Source: Gossypium raimondii
Taxonomy: Eukaryota > Streptophyta > Magnoliopsida > Malvales > Malvaceae
Assembly: GCF_025698545.1 (NCBI RefSeq)
Contig: NC_068565.1
Span: 2,914,001-2,978,000 of the forward strand
Direction of reading: 5' to 3'
DNA: 64,000 bases
The notes under the pieces were generated by a model. The model saw only the letters and a program-made list of their open reading frames with translations. It was not told where the DNA came from and did no database searches. A program made the translations under genes and the position numbers. Position 1 is the first letter of the stretch. Each line of letters starts with the position of its first letter. Positions 1-13,700 of the stretch are shown piece after piece.

Positions 1-516
1 AGACTAAAAAACGTGCTACAGGAGCAGACAAAAACTTCTAAACCCAAAGACTTATTAAACAATGGAAAAACAAACAAAAAAACATATAAAACTTTAGACA
101 AAATTGGTCCAAATCGACACGTGAAATCATTTATTATTCTAAAATACTCTCAAACCAGAAGCAAATTAAGAAGTTGACGAAGAGCCACCCATTTTCCAAG
201 AAAAACTACTACTGGCCGGTGGAGTTTTAGCGAACGACAGACATTGTCATTTTTCCATCACAACTTGTGAAGACAACAAATATATGCACAAAATAGATCT
301 GTGTGTGTAGTGAATAAGAAGAAAAAAAAGAATGGGTTGATGGGAGAGGAAAAAGATGGGTGATAGCCAACCCAGAGGCTGACACCGCCGCTGAGTAAAA
401 TAAAATATAAGAAGCAAACAGCTTGGAGAAAAAAAAAGTTTTTAGGTTTTTCTTTGAATATATTGAATTAGCAATATTGAACCCAAAAACAAATTGAATT
501 TTTTTTAAAAATAACT
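1..516. other. Intergenic, no gene seen
   Basis: AT-rich sequence without a convincing coding frame. It ends at the target-site duplication TAACT (512-516) of the solo LTR that follows. It could be flanking or promoter DNA of a gene to the left of the window, but nothing in the sequence shows that. Confidence 0.5.
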
Positions 517-2663
517 TGTAACGCCGTGAATAATTTATTTCCGTTTCTGTAAATATTTAATACAAATATATATCTATTTCAATGATTAAACATTTTGGGT
601 GTGTGTATGAGGTCTTGGGTTCAAGTCTCCTTATTGTCAAATTTTGTTATTTTAGATCCAAGCCTTACCTTTATTGAGTGGACTTATATAAAATTTGTCT
701 GTTAATCTATATTAGAATGAGCTTATTGGTTTGAGTGGTAAGGAGTTAGGATGTTGGGGTTTTGTGTTCAAATCCTTGTGTGAGCGTGGGTGATAAATTT
801 TTGCTTCGGTGGCTGATAGTGGTTCAGTGGTAGTGGGATTCTCAAGGAGTGGGGTGGTTGTAGATGTGGATGTAGTGGGATTTGGGACAAATTCTTTTCC
901 CTAAAAATCTCTCCCTTCTTGGAAATCTGACGTTTCTTTTGCTCTTTCTCTGTGTTTTCTTCTCAACGGAATTTTCTTATTTTTTCCTTGTTTTAGCAAA
1001 ATTGTTCTTCCAAATTGCAATATTTTGATTCATTGTGTTTGTACGTTTGGTAAGTAAAGCTTTGCTTTCCTTTAACTTTTGATTTTGGATTATAGCGATG
1101 TTAATCTATAGCGACTGATTAGTGGAACTTCGTGTTTAGGAACAGATTGTGGAGTAAGGAATTGCACTCCAACGGTTTAGTGCGCGTTGAGGTGGTTTGT
1201 CGTCGGCGGTAAGTCAGTTTCATGTTGTTTCTTGTCATCGATTTCGTTAGTCAATATGCTAAATCGATATTGGGTACTCTGATTTTAGGTTTCGGAAGGC
1301 TCGAAAGTGTTTTCGTATAAAAACCGTACCAGATGTGTCCCCAAAACGTAAAAAAATCGAGTTTTGGTGAAAGTCGAAAATGCATTCTGTTGATGCCACA
1401 CGGGCGTGTGCTTGGCCGTGTGGCTGGCTGTGTGCGAGATACAACCGTATGTTTGACGCGGGCATGGCTGTACGCAAGACACGACCATGTGGTGGTGTGA
1501 GTGTGGCTGTGTGGGCCACACGGGCATGTAGGTTTTGGGCTAGGCCGTGCAGGCCACACGGGTGAGGCCAATCTGGGTGTGTGGGCTCATAATTCTAAAA
1601 TTTTCTCTAGGGTCGCACGGGCCATTGCGATTGGCTATGGGCCTACCATAGGGTCAGTAAGGGCTAACTAAACCTTAAATCATGTGATCTGGTATTCTGA
1701 TAGTCTGCTCTAGGTAGGACACCGATTTGTATATTTGACTATTCCGTTTAAAAATATATGTTATATGTATATGAGTATGTTATGCATGATATTACTGTAT
1801 CTGTTATTTCTGCATCTATGCTTGGGGTGGGTCTTGTATATGTGGAGGAAGTGATCTGTATGGCGACACTTCGCCTATATCTGGTAGCTTGACTGTGTAT
1901 TATCTGTAACGTGTTGCATCGACACTATATGGTGTGTAGGGATGGGTGGGTGTTTTTAATCCTACATGGTGTGATGAGATGGTCGGAGTATGATGAGATG
2001 GTCGGAGATGGTGTGTAGAGGATGGGGGTAGGACTCTGTATATCTAATCTGCTTATCTGATTCTGATAACTGTATCTGTTATGGACTTGAGTCCAACTCA
2101 GTTTCTGACTGGTTATGAAAATCTGTGTGTGTGGCATGTTTATTTCTGTTGGGTTACACACTGAGTTTACGAAAACTCATATCTGTCTGTTTGTTCTGTT
2201 CAGGTAACCCTCAAACTTAGGCAGATCGGTGCGGCGGAGTCTCATGGTGTCCACAAGTTTGTAAATTGTTTTAAACTTTGGTTTTTATTTCAATTAAGAA
2301 CTATTTCTAAAAGTTTTGTAATTTGTTTTGAACTCTCTGGACCGTTGATTTTTATTCTAGTTTTGGATGTGTTTTAAACCATTATTGCAACGTTTGACTA
2401 AAATCATGATTTTACGAAAACAAATGTTTTTCCAAAAATATGAATGGAATTTCTAAAATTTAAACGGTTTCTAGAACTTCCGCTGTAAAGAATATTTTGG
2501 CAAATGGATTAATTAGATAACGCGTTAGGTAATAGTTGTAAAACTTGGATGATTTACTGAACAACTTTCCAAAGTTTTGTCGAAATATCACTGTTTTCAA
2601 AACCCTTCTTTGTAATATTTCCGGATTCGGCCATAACGTTTAGGTCGGGTCTAGGGTGTTACA
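517..2663 (+). mobile_element. Solo LTR, Gypsy-type, with 5-bp TSD
   Basis: The block begins TGTAAC and ends GTTACA, so it has the TG...CA ends of an LTR. It is flanked by a perfect 5-bp direct repeat, TAACT, at 512-516 and 2664-2668. It is about 2.15 kb long, has no gag or pol frame and only one LTR, so it is best read as a solo LTR left by unequal recombination of a full element. The GC-rich middle (about 1390-1570) repeats phrases such as 'cacgggcgtgtg', which I recall as common in cotton Gypsy LTRs. A near-duplicate 'gatgagatggtcggag' unit lies around 1975-2005. The short open frames inside it are not genes. Confidence 0.85.
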
Positions 2664-2757
2664 TAACTTGCTAATCAAATGTGAAAACTATAAATGACAA
2701 GTTATCTTACACGGGGATTTTTCATTGTAATTGTGTAAACCTTTTCATTAAAGTGTT

Positions 2758-3372
2758 TGTGGTTGATCATAGGTCAGGTTGAACCTCAATAGAATTTTAG
2801 GTTCGGGCCTAAAAAATGGGCCTAAAATTTTACCTAAGTCTGACTCGGATAAAAATTGCTAAAAGCCAAGCTTGGCCCGACCTATCCATATTAAATTTAT
2901 TTATATTATTATTTTTATATAAAAACAAGTTTTAAAATATAATATATCAAGTACACTAAAAACATTAAAATAAATACTTTTCAACAAATTAAAAATAAAT
3001 TAAAAAATTATTTATACTTAAATAACGTTAAGATAGGTGCAACTTATAGTAGTAAAATTAACAATAAAACAAGAGTTATATAATATTCAAAAAATAACAA
3101 CAAAATAACAGTAATATAATAATGAAACGACACCAAAACAATGTCAAATCAACAACAAATAGTGAAAACAGTGACAAAAACCAGCAAATTTTTTTTCAAA
3201 TTTGGGCCGGGTTGGGCAAAAAAAAGCTTACTTGAGGCTTGTCTTGTTTAGAAAACATGCTTTGTTTTTTTGCCCAAGCCCATTTTTCGAGCCTATATTT
3301 TTGTCTAGACCCTCCTACTTTTCCAACAGACCTTCGAGCCAGGCCAAGTAACCCGACCCATGATCAGATCTA
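2758..3372. mobile_element. Decayed hAT-like non-autonomous element
   Basis: The ends are imperfect inverted repeats: 'tgatcataggtcaggtt' near 2763 faces 'aacccgacccatgatca' near 3350-3366, with 'gatcta' at the far end. The interior is AT-rich and coding-free, framed by 'gggcc/ggccc' stretches and the block 'tttgcccaagcccat'. The same block and the same end phrases occur in the better-preserved element at 38635-39153, so this is an older member of one family. No clear 8-bp duplication remains and both borders are approximate. Confidence 0.55.
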
Positions 3373-3429
3373 GTACATGATATATTTTGCATTAAAGTAA
3401 ATCTTTTACTATCAAACCATCTATTAAAT

Positions 3430-3451
3430 GATATATATATATATATATATA
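3430..3451. repeat. (AT)n microsatellite
   Basis: A short uninterrupted AT dinucleotide run followed by a T-run. Simple sequence only. Confidence 0.8.
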
Positions 3452-3544
3452 TTTTTTTTATATTTTCATGTAACTTTGAAATCTTCGTTATTTGAGTATA
3501 TTTTATGCAATATTGTGTTATCATTTTGTTTAAAGGTTAATGGA

Positions 3545-3880
3545 TGGAGAAGATTCTAAATAAAATGGATTTATGAACAACCATTCGGAAATACAAGAAG
3601 ACATTGGAATAAAATTAAAGATTTTAAACTTATTTGATTCATGACAGATCTATACAACATTGGAACATACAATGTTTAATTGTAGCTTTAGGTAAGGCTA
3701 TTTACCATTTTCAAAGAAGATATTAGAGGAGAAATATTACGGATATAAGTTGAAAACTAAGTCTAACATATATTCAAGGCTTACGATTTTGAAAAACGAA
3801 GGAAGAAGTTCATTTATGAACATAATAGTAATGCTTTTGGATGGGATAACAATGGGAAGCATATATGAAGGAAATTATAT
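3545..3880 (+). pseudogene. Decayed Myb/SANT-like domain fragment
   Basis: Two plus-strand frames, joined only by a frameshift, look like the plant Myb/SANT-like (Myb_DNA-bind_3) domain found in Harbinger-associated and related proteins. One frame reads 'YGYKLKTKSNIYSRLTILK' around 3730-3790. A second carries 'NSNAFGWDNNGKHI' around 3825-3865, which resembles the family's 'GFGWD' ending. Stops lie upstream and inside it, and no intact gene is present. It is most likely a transposon-derived remnant. The assignment rests on recalled family motifs. Confidence 0.4.
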
Positions 3881-4744
3881 TATCTTGTAGTAAATGTCAT
3901 ATTTATCAATTTATAACAAATATAAGTGAATGTTTTATCATCTTTAGTTTGTTTTTTATAGTTAAAGATTTTTAATGTTTTTTTTGTTTTATTAGTCACA
4001 AAAATGTTAGCACTCGAAGATGAAATGTCTCCTTCATTTTGATGATATTTTGAACAAGATTAATGAAATTGAAAATAATAATGATGGCATGTTCCAGGAC
4101 TTGGAATCTCCAATTTAAGCGAAATTGATATTTCATGCACTTGTGTTTTACACTTTTACTTCTTCAATATTTTAACAATAATATTTTACTTGATGCTTAA
4201 AATAAAGTAAGATATATTTATTTCATGATTTGCAATCTATTTACCAAATATTGAACTGTTTATTCCTCAAAATGTGTATATAAGTTTTCTCATTTCTCAT
4301 GTTAATACATATATTTACCAACGATTGAACTGTTTATTCCTCAAAATGAGTATATAAGTCCATTTAGGAAGCAATCATGCTAAGAAATGAATCAAGTTGC
4401 AAATGCTCATCATTTTGCTACATGTAAATCAATGTAATATTATTTTTATATATAATACACTTTGAACAGCAACGTACTCCAGAGTTGGCTGGAACATTAA
4501 GTATTTCAGACGACTTGCATCAAATAAAGCAACAGCCTTTGTTTCAATATTGTAATCAAGATATCTGTATACCATTCGTCATTTGACATTTATTTCTTTG
4601 CTAGGAATGGAATAACAAAAAATTGTTTTCATCCTGTCTGGCCCGTGGTCGTGTTATGTAGGAATATGTATGCCACCGTATTCGGAGTATGCAATATTCC
4701 CTATACGTGCTTCTATTATGTTCTTGTTTTTGTTTTAACACCTG

Positions 4745-7700
4745 TTATTCCGAATTTGAATGAACTTCATCTCCTACCTTAAGCCATGAATTTGTATCCA
4801 ACCTAGCCTTATTACCAGGATCGTACCTCAGCAATATCCCAAACAAAATCTTCCCCTGAATCAACCGAAACTCAGTATCACTCACATTGCAGTTGAAAAG
4901 CCAAAAAAAGCTAGAGACATCGATTTAGATTTATGATAAGCTAACCTTTACTCTCCTGTATGATGCTAGAGTTGCCAAAGGTTCATTTGTCTTCTTAACT
5001 TGTCCTGTTTGCTGATAAAAATTGATCATCTGGCAACGGTTGCAACCACCTAATGACTGATAAACAAGATCGATGTAAGTTTATATATATTGGATTTTTA
5101 TAAAAGAAGGAAAAAAGAGAGAATATTAACATGCATTATTGTCCGGATTGAGGTAAAATACAATTAAAGATGGAGAACTTACACTAAAATATGTGTTCCC
5201 AATTCTAAGATTTCTCCATCCATCTTCAGCATATGGTTCACCTCCAGATATGACAAGATTGGGCCGAAATCTCATCGGGTTGACGTTAGGTGGGGCACCA
5301 CAAGAGAGTTTTTGAGTTTCTGAAGACCACAAAATTAGTATGTAGATGTAATGTATCACTTTAAAGGACAGAAGAATTAATAAAACCGAAAGGAGAATGC
5401 AATAGCATGATGACTTGACCCAAAAGCTCTGATTTAAACTGAAAATTATCCCTTTGCTAATATAGAGATCAGTGCAAGAATCTAAAATGTGATGTATGGA
5501 AAGTTGAACAAAAGTATTATAACATGATTAGAGGAAAAATGAATACAATAAAAGTAACATAAATTACTACGAGCCACACTAGTGTGCCTACTACATATGC
5601 GTATATTCATTTATATCTTTTGTGTGGTTGGGGGTTGGAGGATTGCGATGTTTGAATCAATCTAATGAGCTGAAAAATGTTATACCATAAAATTTTTTTG
5701 AAGCAAAAGTCATTTAGAAGTGAAAATGCCATCAAATAATAGACATAGGAAATTCCAATAGTAGAAGCTGCTGTGTCGTAAGCTGCTATAGACTCACTGT
5801 TCTTTAAGTAACTGTGTCCGGTACACATTTGGACATGCCAGGGTAGGATTTCCGGAACATATGAAAAGAAACAGAAAAAATTGTGTTGGACAAAATCATA
5901 CTGAATGGGTGATGTTCACTAAAACCACGAAGAATCTAAACTGAATGCCATTTTCAGCTTCTTGCATGATAGTAAACGAGTTCAGTGAGAAACATACTTG
6001 AGCATAGTCTGTTGTTGAGGTCGGACACGCTCTCCTCGGAAATCAGTAGGAACTGAGCTTCATTTGCGAAATTCAACTTACCGTTCACATCTCTGCACAT
6101 ACCCATACTTCTGTTCTTGTTCAAAGAGAAGCAATACTCGGACTGGCAACAGCGCACTAAAGTACAAGGTTGACCAACAGCATCACTGAACCATTGGTTG
6201 ATTTCATTTTCATAACATTGGACTTCATATCTGATAAATCAAGAAATAACAATTAAGTTGCAACATTCGAAATAACAATTCAAAATATAGGAAATCGGCC
6301 TATCCATGGTCTAACCCATGTGACACCTCTACAGCCCACCATTCTCCGTAAATATTTAACCAACTAGTAATTTAATAGAAAATTTTTAACTGTAAGAACT
6401 TTTGAAGCTCGAAAAATAAATGCAAATCCCACTCCAACATATTAAATAACATTACATAATAAACTAGTAAAAATGAAGATTGGTATTATCATATCACACC
6501 TTTGGTTCTGTAAATAAAACTCTTCTCTCCCAGGAAGATATGAATCGGAGTCTAGCTTGATCTGCAATTTCCTTTTGCAATAGGGTGACTCTACAGACAA
6601 TATCTGCTGATTGAGGTTAATGAAGGTTTTAATGAGGAACATTTCAGGAACCTACAAAACAAAACAGGATAAAAATAATTTATCTTAAAAAATCATTTAG
6701 GAAAAAAAATTCCGTCCAAAAATAAATATTCACATGCATTAAGATTTTTTTCAGCAAAATCAAAGAAATAAAAAAGATATAATTTTTTAAGGGAAAATAA
6801 AAAATAGAATTTCTAAGAAGAATATCATCTAAGCAGGCTGTGAACCACCATATTTTGCATTGCATAAAATGCAAAATATTAACCAATAATTAGGATAAAA
6901 AAAACATAAAATACAAAAACAACATGCAAAGGTACGGGACTCTTCTAAGCAAAGAAACTATTAACCTTCTTTTGTGTAAGAATTTCACCGGTCAAGCTTT
7001 TAAGAAGCCATTCTCGATCATACTGCAAACCTGCATTGACAGGTAATATAGTGAACAGACCTTTTAGATCTATATCATAGACAGAGAAAGAAATCAGCAA
7101 GCAAAGATCTTCCATGCATGTGTGCATAAAAAAGAACAATGAGGGATTTGACATTAGAATCTTAAAACAGAAAAGCATTGTTTATTTTTCATTCAGAGCA
7201 TGCACATGCTTGGGTGAGATGCAAGACCTCAAACTATGGCTAGCATATAGAGATGGAACTAGCTTCAGTTTTAGGTTAAGGTATCATATATTTATCCCTT
7301 TGCTCAGCAACGCCTGGTTCCTACTTAAATCTATTGCTAATTGGAATCAATAGGCCTCAACTGAACTAAAACAAGACCATAGTATACCATTATCATGACA
7401 ATGTAGAATTTTGTGTAAAAATTATGATGGAAGAGATCATGAAGATGCAGTGTTTTATCATAAACTTTGGCCAATATAAAGATAGTGTTCTCACCATGGG
7501 AAATAACATACAAACATCAAAAACCATCAACTTGGTTATAAAAAGTTCAGTCTGAGCTTTTGGTATATTAATGGAAGGAAAATGAACATATGGTGTTGGT
7601 TTAACCATTAACTATTAAACAAGCCTATGTCCTAACCATAAAGATAACAAGAGGTTACCAGTATTGCTCAGAGGCCAACTATTCACACTGAACCCTGCGC

Positions 7701-10700
7701 ATGATTTTATTGGATAGATGGTTATAGACTTAAGGTGGCAAGCAGAACTTGGTAGTCGATCTTCAAAGCCTGTAATTCAGAAACAACAAAATGTTAGCCG
7801 CAAATGCAGAAAAGCCAGTAGCAGAATATCGACGTAAATTGTCATTTTGATAATCATGGGACTCCATGCCACATGATTAGAAGAAACTTCGATGCCATTT
7901 GCAACATAGAAACAAAAGCCTCCCCTTTTTTTCCCTTGAAATAAAAGGAAAAGCAAACCAAAGTGATGCACCATGCTAACTTAACTAAGGATGTACAGTG
8001 GTCCCTGTAAAACAGGACATCAGAAGTGTACAGCTATCACAGTACCAAATAAGAGAAATTTATGAAGAATCTACATAGAAAATCAGAATCCATCTAAAAT
8101 AGTACTATATAATAGACGAGCACAATGTGAAGTTTTTTGGAGCATCTACCATTGGCAAAAGTTTAAATAATACAAGATTATTTCAATTTTTCAAATTTCT
8201 GTGGTCTATAACAGTCTAAAAGAACTCATATAACTACATTATTCGGAGATTACTGCCTAGTGTTTGTATAGACTTGAGATTTTCCCACACACTTCTGTAC
8301 TCATGCATTCTTTTTTCCTCCACTCTTCTTTCAGTTAGCTCATTTCTGTTTATTATAATATAGATATTCATGATACTTAAATTGAACTTATAGCTGTGAT
8401 TATTATTAGTCTAATAACATTAGTTTACAGTGAAAATAATTTGGGAAAGGAGCAAAAGAGAGTTTGCAAATCTAATATGTACTTTATATTTCATTGGATA
8501 TATAACATGAACCAAAACATTAAATAACCTTCAGTTGGACATGGAATTGACTTTGATCTCAGCAAGTACCGTTTCTCAAACTCACTTGGCATGGATATGA
8601 AGGAACTTCTTATAAAATCAATAAATTTCTGTAAATTGGGAGGAAAAAGGAAACTGTTAGTAAATACAATCAAACAGAAAGAATGTCAGAAACATGCAAC
8701 AAATATATCTGAACTAGTTATCATCTATGGCAACACTGAAAAGCAAAGGTAGCAAAAGAACAACTACCTTAGCATCTTCATAAGTTGACATGTAACCAAA
8801 AGATACTCTAACCGCTCCAGTTGGTTTTCCATTTATTACATCATTGTCATCCCAGCAAACATGCCCAGCCTGAACTCAAAGCAAGGCTTATTTTACTTCC
8901 AGTAAACAAAGTCCATATACCTCAACCACAAAAATATAGTAAAAAGATCATGAACCGACCAAAAGAAAGGTATACCTCTAAGTTAGAAAGAAGATCTGAG
9001 TGAGATAAGCCAAGATATTTTGCACAAGCACCAGGATTGCAAAAGCATCCTGTCTACAACAAAACAGCAAGGGAAAGACAAATGAATTATTATCACTAAA
9101 TAAGACACATGCAGTCAATTATTTCTTTAATCTTCCCCTTGATCAATAATTCCCAGTTTCCTAGAACATTGTTCAAGCAAGCCTCAGTTAAATTGATACA
9201 GTAAAAGTCACCTTATGTTAGTACGAAGCATTTTGTGTTTATGAACAACATATAAAGATGTTTGCATACTTCTCTTGCCCAACTACTTAAGGTCTGAGTA
9301 TTTAAGAGCCAGGGAGAAAAACACAAAGGCACTTAGCAAGCAATCACTAAACCAGAACATAAATCACTGTTTGTTTATATCATTATGGTTTCTCTACAAA
9401 TTGTATCAGTGTTTACCCGTAACTGAATTCCATATAAGGATGCCAATTTTTCCACCTCCCGATGTCCAAACCAAGAGCCATCTGGCCTTTTCAGGTTAAA
9501 CGAGACAATAGAGCCACAGTCATGCCTAGAAACCTACAGGAAGAGTTGCAAACCATTTAGAACTGGTTAGTAATTCCAGAAAATTAAATGCTAGCAAAGA
9601 ATGGAAAGCACTATCAAAGCAACTAATGGCCTCAAGCTTCAAACATCTAAACAGACCAGACTCACAATTATAAACAAAAAAATTGTATCGGCATGCCACA
9701 CGCAAAGTAACATGCATTGTTCAACCTGAAAGAACTGTGCGGATGACATGTATCAAGTAGGAATATTGAAATGCCTCGAATAAAATGTATCTTAAACTGA
9801 AACCAAGAATAAAGGAACATAAGAAGATTCCCATCTTTTTCCTTCTTCCATTTTGAGTAAATCTGAAGTTGTCATAACATGCTACAATTCATGCTTATTT
9901 GGGGACATATAGTCTATCTACTACTTTAAGTCATGTGACCAACCTTCAGAGGACAATTGCCATAAAGAGTGCAGACACTTTCTCCATTTTCATGTCGCAA
10001 AGCTAGGAGCTTCCTCTTCAAAAACTTGGTAAGTGACATAGTATGCCTGAAAGAGAACAGTGTAAGACCTTGGGGGAGAGGCCAATATGCTAACAGGAGG
10101 CATCCCTATAAATTACTTTAACATGCCATGTGAAAACAAAACAGTAATATAACATAATGTCAGAACAGAGGAAAACATTTGGCAAAGACAGGTTTATATA
10201 ACCCTCTCTGAAGGAAACATTATTTAGAATTTCACATTGATAGCTTGATACTGATCAGAAAATGTCAGAAGTACATTGTCAATAAAACCCAAAGCAAAGC
10301 AGAATTATACTCCTGCATATTCCACAGGAACCGTAGTGCAGGACCAATGCAGAAAAGCATGATTCATAGTATTTAGCAGGCCCGTTCTTGACATTTTTGG
10401 GCCCTAGGCAAAAAAATAAAATGGGGTTTTAGATTCCTTAAAAGTTGGAGAAAACTTTTTTTTAGCTCCCTTAAAAGTTGGTTTAAAAAATTTTTGGGCC
10501 CTTAAAAGCTAAAAGAACTTTTTTTGGGGCCCTTAAAAACTGGAAAACAATATTTTGGACCCCTTTCAGCCATGGGCCCTGGGCAGCCGCACCTCCAGAC
10601 AACCCCCAGGGCTTGGCCTGATATTTAGTTATAGAAGCAAACATGCCAACTTCGGCATTCTATACTTGAAAAGAATCTTGAGTTATTTGCAAGATTAAAC

Positions 10701-13700
10701 TTGAGAGAGTAATCAAACAATGACCATCATCGGCCAAAAAGAAATCAAAGTCATGAAATACTTATAAATAACCATGCATGGGAAACAGAAACACAATATA
10801 CATGAAAAATAGTCATGAAAGAATAAAGAGGAAAACGTTCTATCATGTGAACTTTCACAATGATGTAAGATATATAAAATAGACAACAAACTTAAAGCAT
10901 GATAATCCTAATAGAACTTTGAACTTTTCAGAGATGAAGAAATCAATTTTCGCATACCAGCACATTGCAGATGTAGTGAGGGTATTGAATATCTTAAATC
11001 CATGACGAATAGATGCTATGCTAAGAAATGAAATGGTGCCATCCTCAAACTGCTCCTCAACACCTTCTCTTCTTCTAACAAAGTCAATGTCAGCAATTGA
11101 AGCAGCAACAGTGCCTGTAAAACTTATAGTTAATAAAACAACTACATTAAATATATCCATCAATAAGACTTCTAAGTACAAACCTCCACTGAAATAGGTC
11201 TTCTTCAATAACTTAGCAGCATCTAAAAGAAAAAGAAAAGGAAAAAAGGACATTAGAAAACCACAATGAAAAAGACTCCCTGTTCTTAAACTTTGTTTTA
11301 CTTAATCAGGAATTGTCTAGAGGTTACGTGAAGAAAGAGAAACATAAATCAACCAATAAATGAATGCCAAAACCCATTGTTCAATGGGAATGAAAAAACT
11401 CATTATATCTATTTCTTTCACAACTCATCAAATGTTTCTATTTCCAGAAATTACTAGCTAGATCCAATTTGAAAATCAAACTGCTATTGTCAGGGGTGAT
11501 CCATATTGTCAGAAACAGTAAAATCAGCCGTAATTGAATGGGAACCAAAGGCAATGTCAACCAATCTCGATCTTTTATGGCAGAAAGACTCATTCTTTTG
11601 AAAAAAACAGAAAACAAGAAAGAAGAGGGAAGTCCAAACTCCATTGTTACAATCAAAGAAATAAAAGGGTAAATGAATGATGCTTAACAGAAAAAGATTC
11701 CTTTCTTCATTACAGCAAACCAATTAGACACATGCACATGCAAAAATATCTGATAGCATCTATCTTACTATTGTGTAGTGTGTACAAAAAACTCCTAACA
11801 CCACCATCAGGGTCTAACTTCAGAAACCAGTAATCTACAAACTCAGCTACTTACCATTTCGAATTATGAGAGCACCAAGTCCAGTTGGATAGCCAAACAA
11901 CTTCAGGAAAATGCAATGGCAAAACAACATTACGTAAGATTAGGTTCTTCTGGTTTGCTCCCTTTTCAGGATAAAAAAGGAGTTAATATTTACCCACCAA
12001 AAAGTTCAGAATGGTCTTATACATTTACCTTATAAAAAGAGATTACAACAAAATCTGCAGGATAAAGTGACAAATCGGGAGGTTGTGTTGCAAAGCCCTT
12101 TGCAGCATCGATTAAGACCATCCAATGTCCCCTAATTATAAACAATGGCCAAATATATGTGACGGGAATAGACAGAATCAATTCTTAAAAAGCTAATGTC
12201 TAATAGGTTACATACAAAAAGCACATCTAAAATGAAGTCTTCATAGAAACACGAGCACATTTAAAAATAATGACTTCAAGTATCAACATAGATTATGAGT
12301 TTTTAGTTATCTTTTTAAGCATTACATTAAATAAACTTCTAGGTCTAGAACTTTTCTACCAAATTGGAGAAATTATTAGGTTTCTTATGTTAAACATAGG
12401 TTTTATGCAGCTTTCCCTTTTGCATGATTAGTAATAAATTATGCACCACATTATCAAAGTAGGACTAAATTTTAGAAACTTATAAGGCAGAAAGGGCTTC
12501 AGGGCTGTGTTAAGCTATCACTATTAAACTTCCTCATGCCTGTAATGCCTTTTATAAACAAATATAAACATGTTGGTACCATCTTCGGTCTTTGTTGCAG
12601 AAAGCTACTGTTATTTTAAGTAGTCCAACGCATTTTGGGGAGAAAATTTTCAAGACAAGATAATTAAGTTCTTTTCAGTTTTTATTTTGATATTTGCTAC
12701 TTCGAAATTTCTAGACATTAAGAGCAAAGAGTAAAGTAAAATCATATCTGACTACAACATAACATATTTACACATAAAATGCAGCTTCCTTGCCATAGAA
12801 AATAAGCCTATTTCAGCTACAGCTACTACTCTTAACATAAATTTTCCTTAATTACTAATTTTTGTTGAAAATGAAAATGATTAGATTACACACAGACCTC
12901 TAAGATGGGAAAATATTGCTATCCTAGTTGATCAAGGATGATTTTTTAGTTAAATTAACAAAACCTACTTAATGAGAAAAAAAAGAACTTATGGGGAAAA
13001 TATCATATTAAAACTGAATTAAATGAGCAAGAAAATCTCAGTTATCACAGACTCCTTTGTAAATCTGATTCCTTCATCTTTTCCCCATTTTGGTTAACCT
13101 GAACTGTTTATTTCATTATGGTTTATGTGTTCAGAACAGAACTGCATAGAAGTTGCCCTTTCCAGATCAGGCCACTGTTATTAGTGGTAAAAAGCAGACA
13201 AACATATTTAGAAACACAGTATGAAAGCTACATACTTTGAACATGGAGAGCCTTCCAAAATTTTTTCTGCATTTTGCTTAACATTATTCACCAAATCAAG
13301 GCTAAATCTCATTCCAGAGAAATTGCACTCTGAGGGGAAGGCAAATAAATTGTAAGCATCGCCTGCAACAATAAGAAAAAGATATGACGCTAAAAAGTGG
13401 CAATGACAAAAACAAGGACTCCATATGCTTTTCTTCTTCTTATGTAATTATTTGAAGAAAAAAGTTATAATGGTTTTTCAAAAACAACATTTCCATTTTC
13501 TTTACTCATGCATCCAATAAGATAAACCTCTTATGTTTTGTATTTACTAGTAGACCTCTTATTGTTGAGCAAAAAATACCGATAAGAAAGAAATTCTGAA
13601 ATCCTTTTGGAAGTCTTCCATGTTATCATTTTTCACTCATTATTTATATTAGTTAAATTGGCATTAGTGATCTATATGCGAGAAAAAGAATTCCAGCATG

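Noticed and set aside
1251..1571. Overlapping minus-strand frames up to 106 aa
   Set aside because: They lie in the GC-rich part of a solo LTR with perfect TSDs and have repetitive, domain-free composition.
10855..11253. 132-aa minus-strand frame
   Set aside because: It reads through exons 9 and 10 of the Moco sulfurase gene and the intron between them; the splice sites at 11184 and 11114 explain it.
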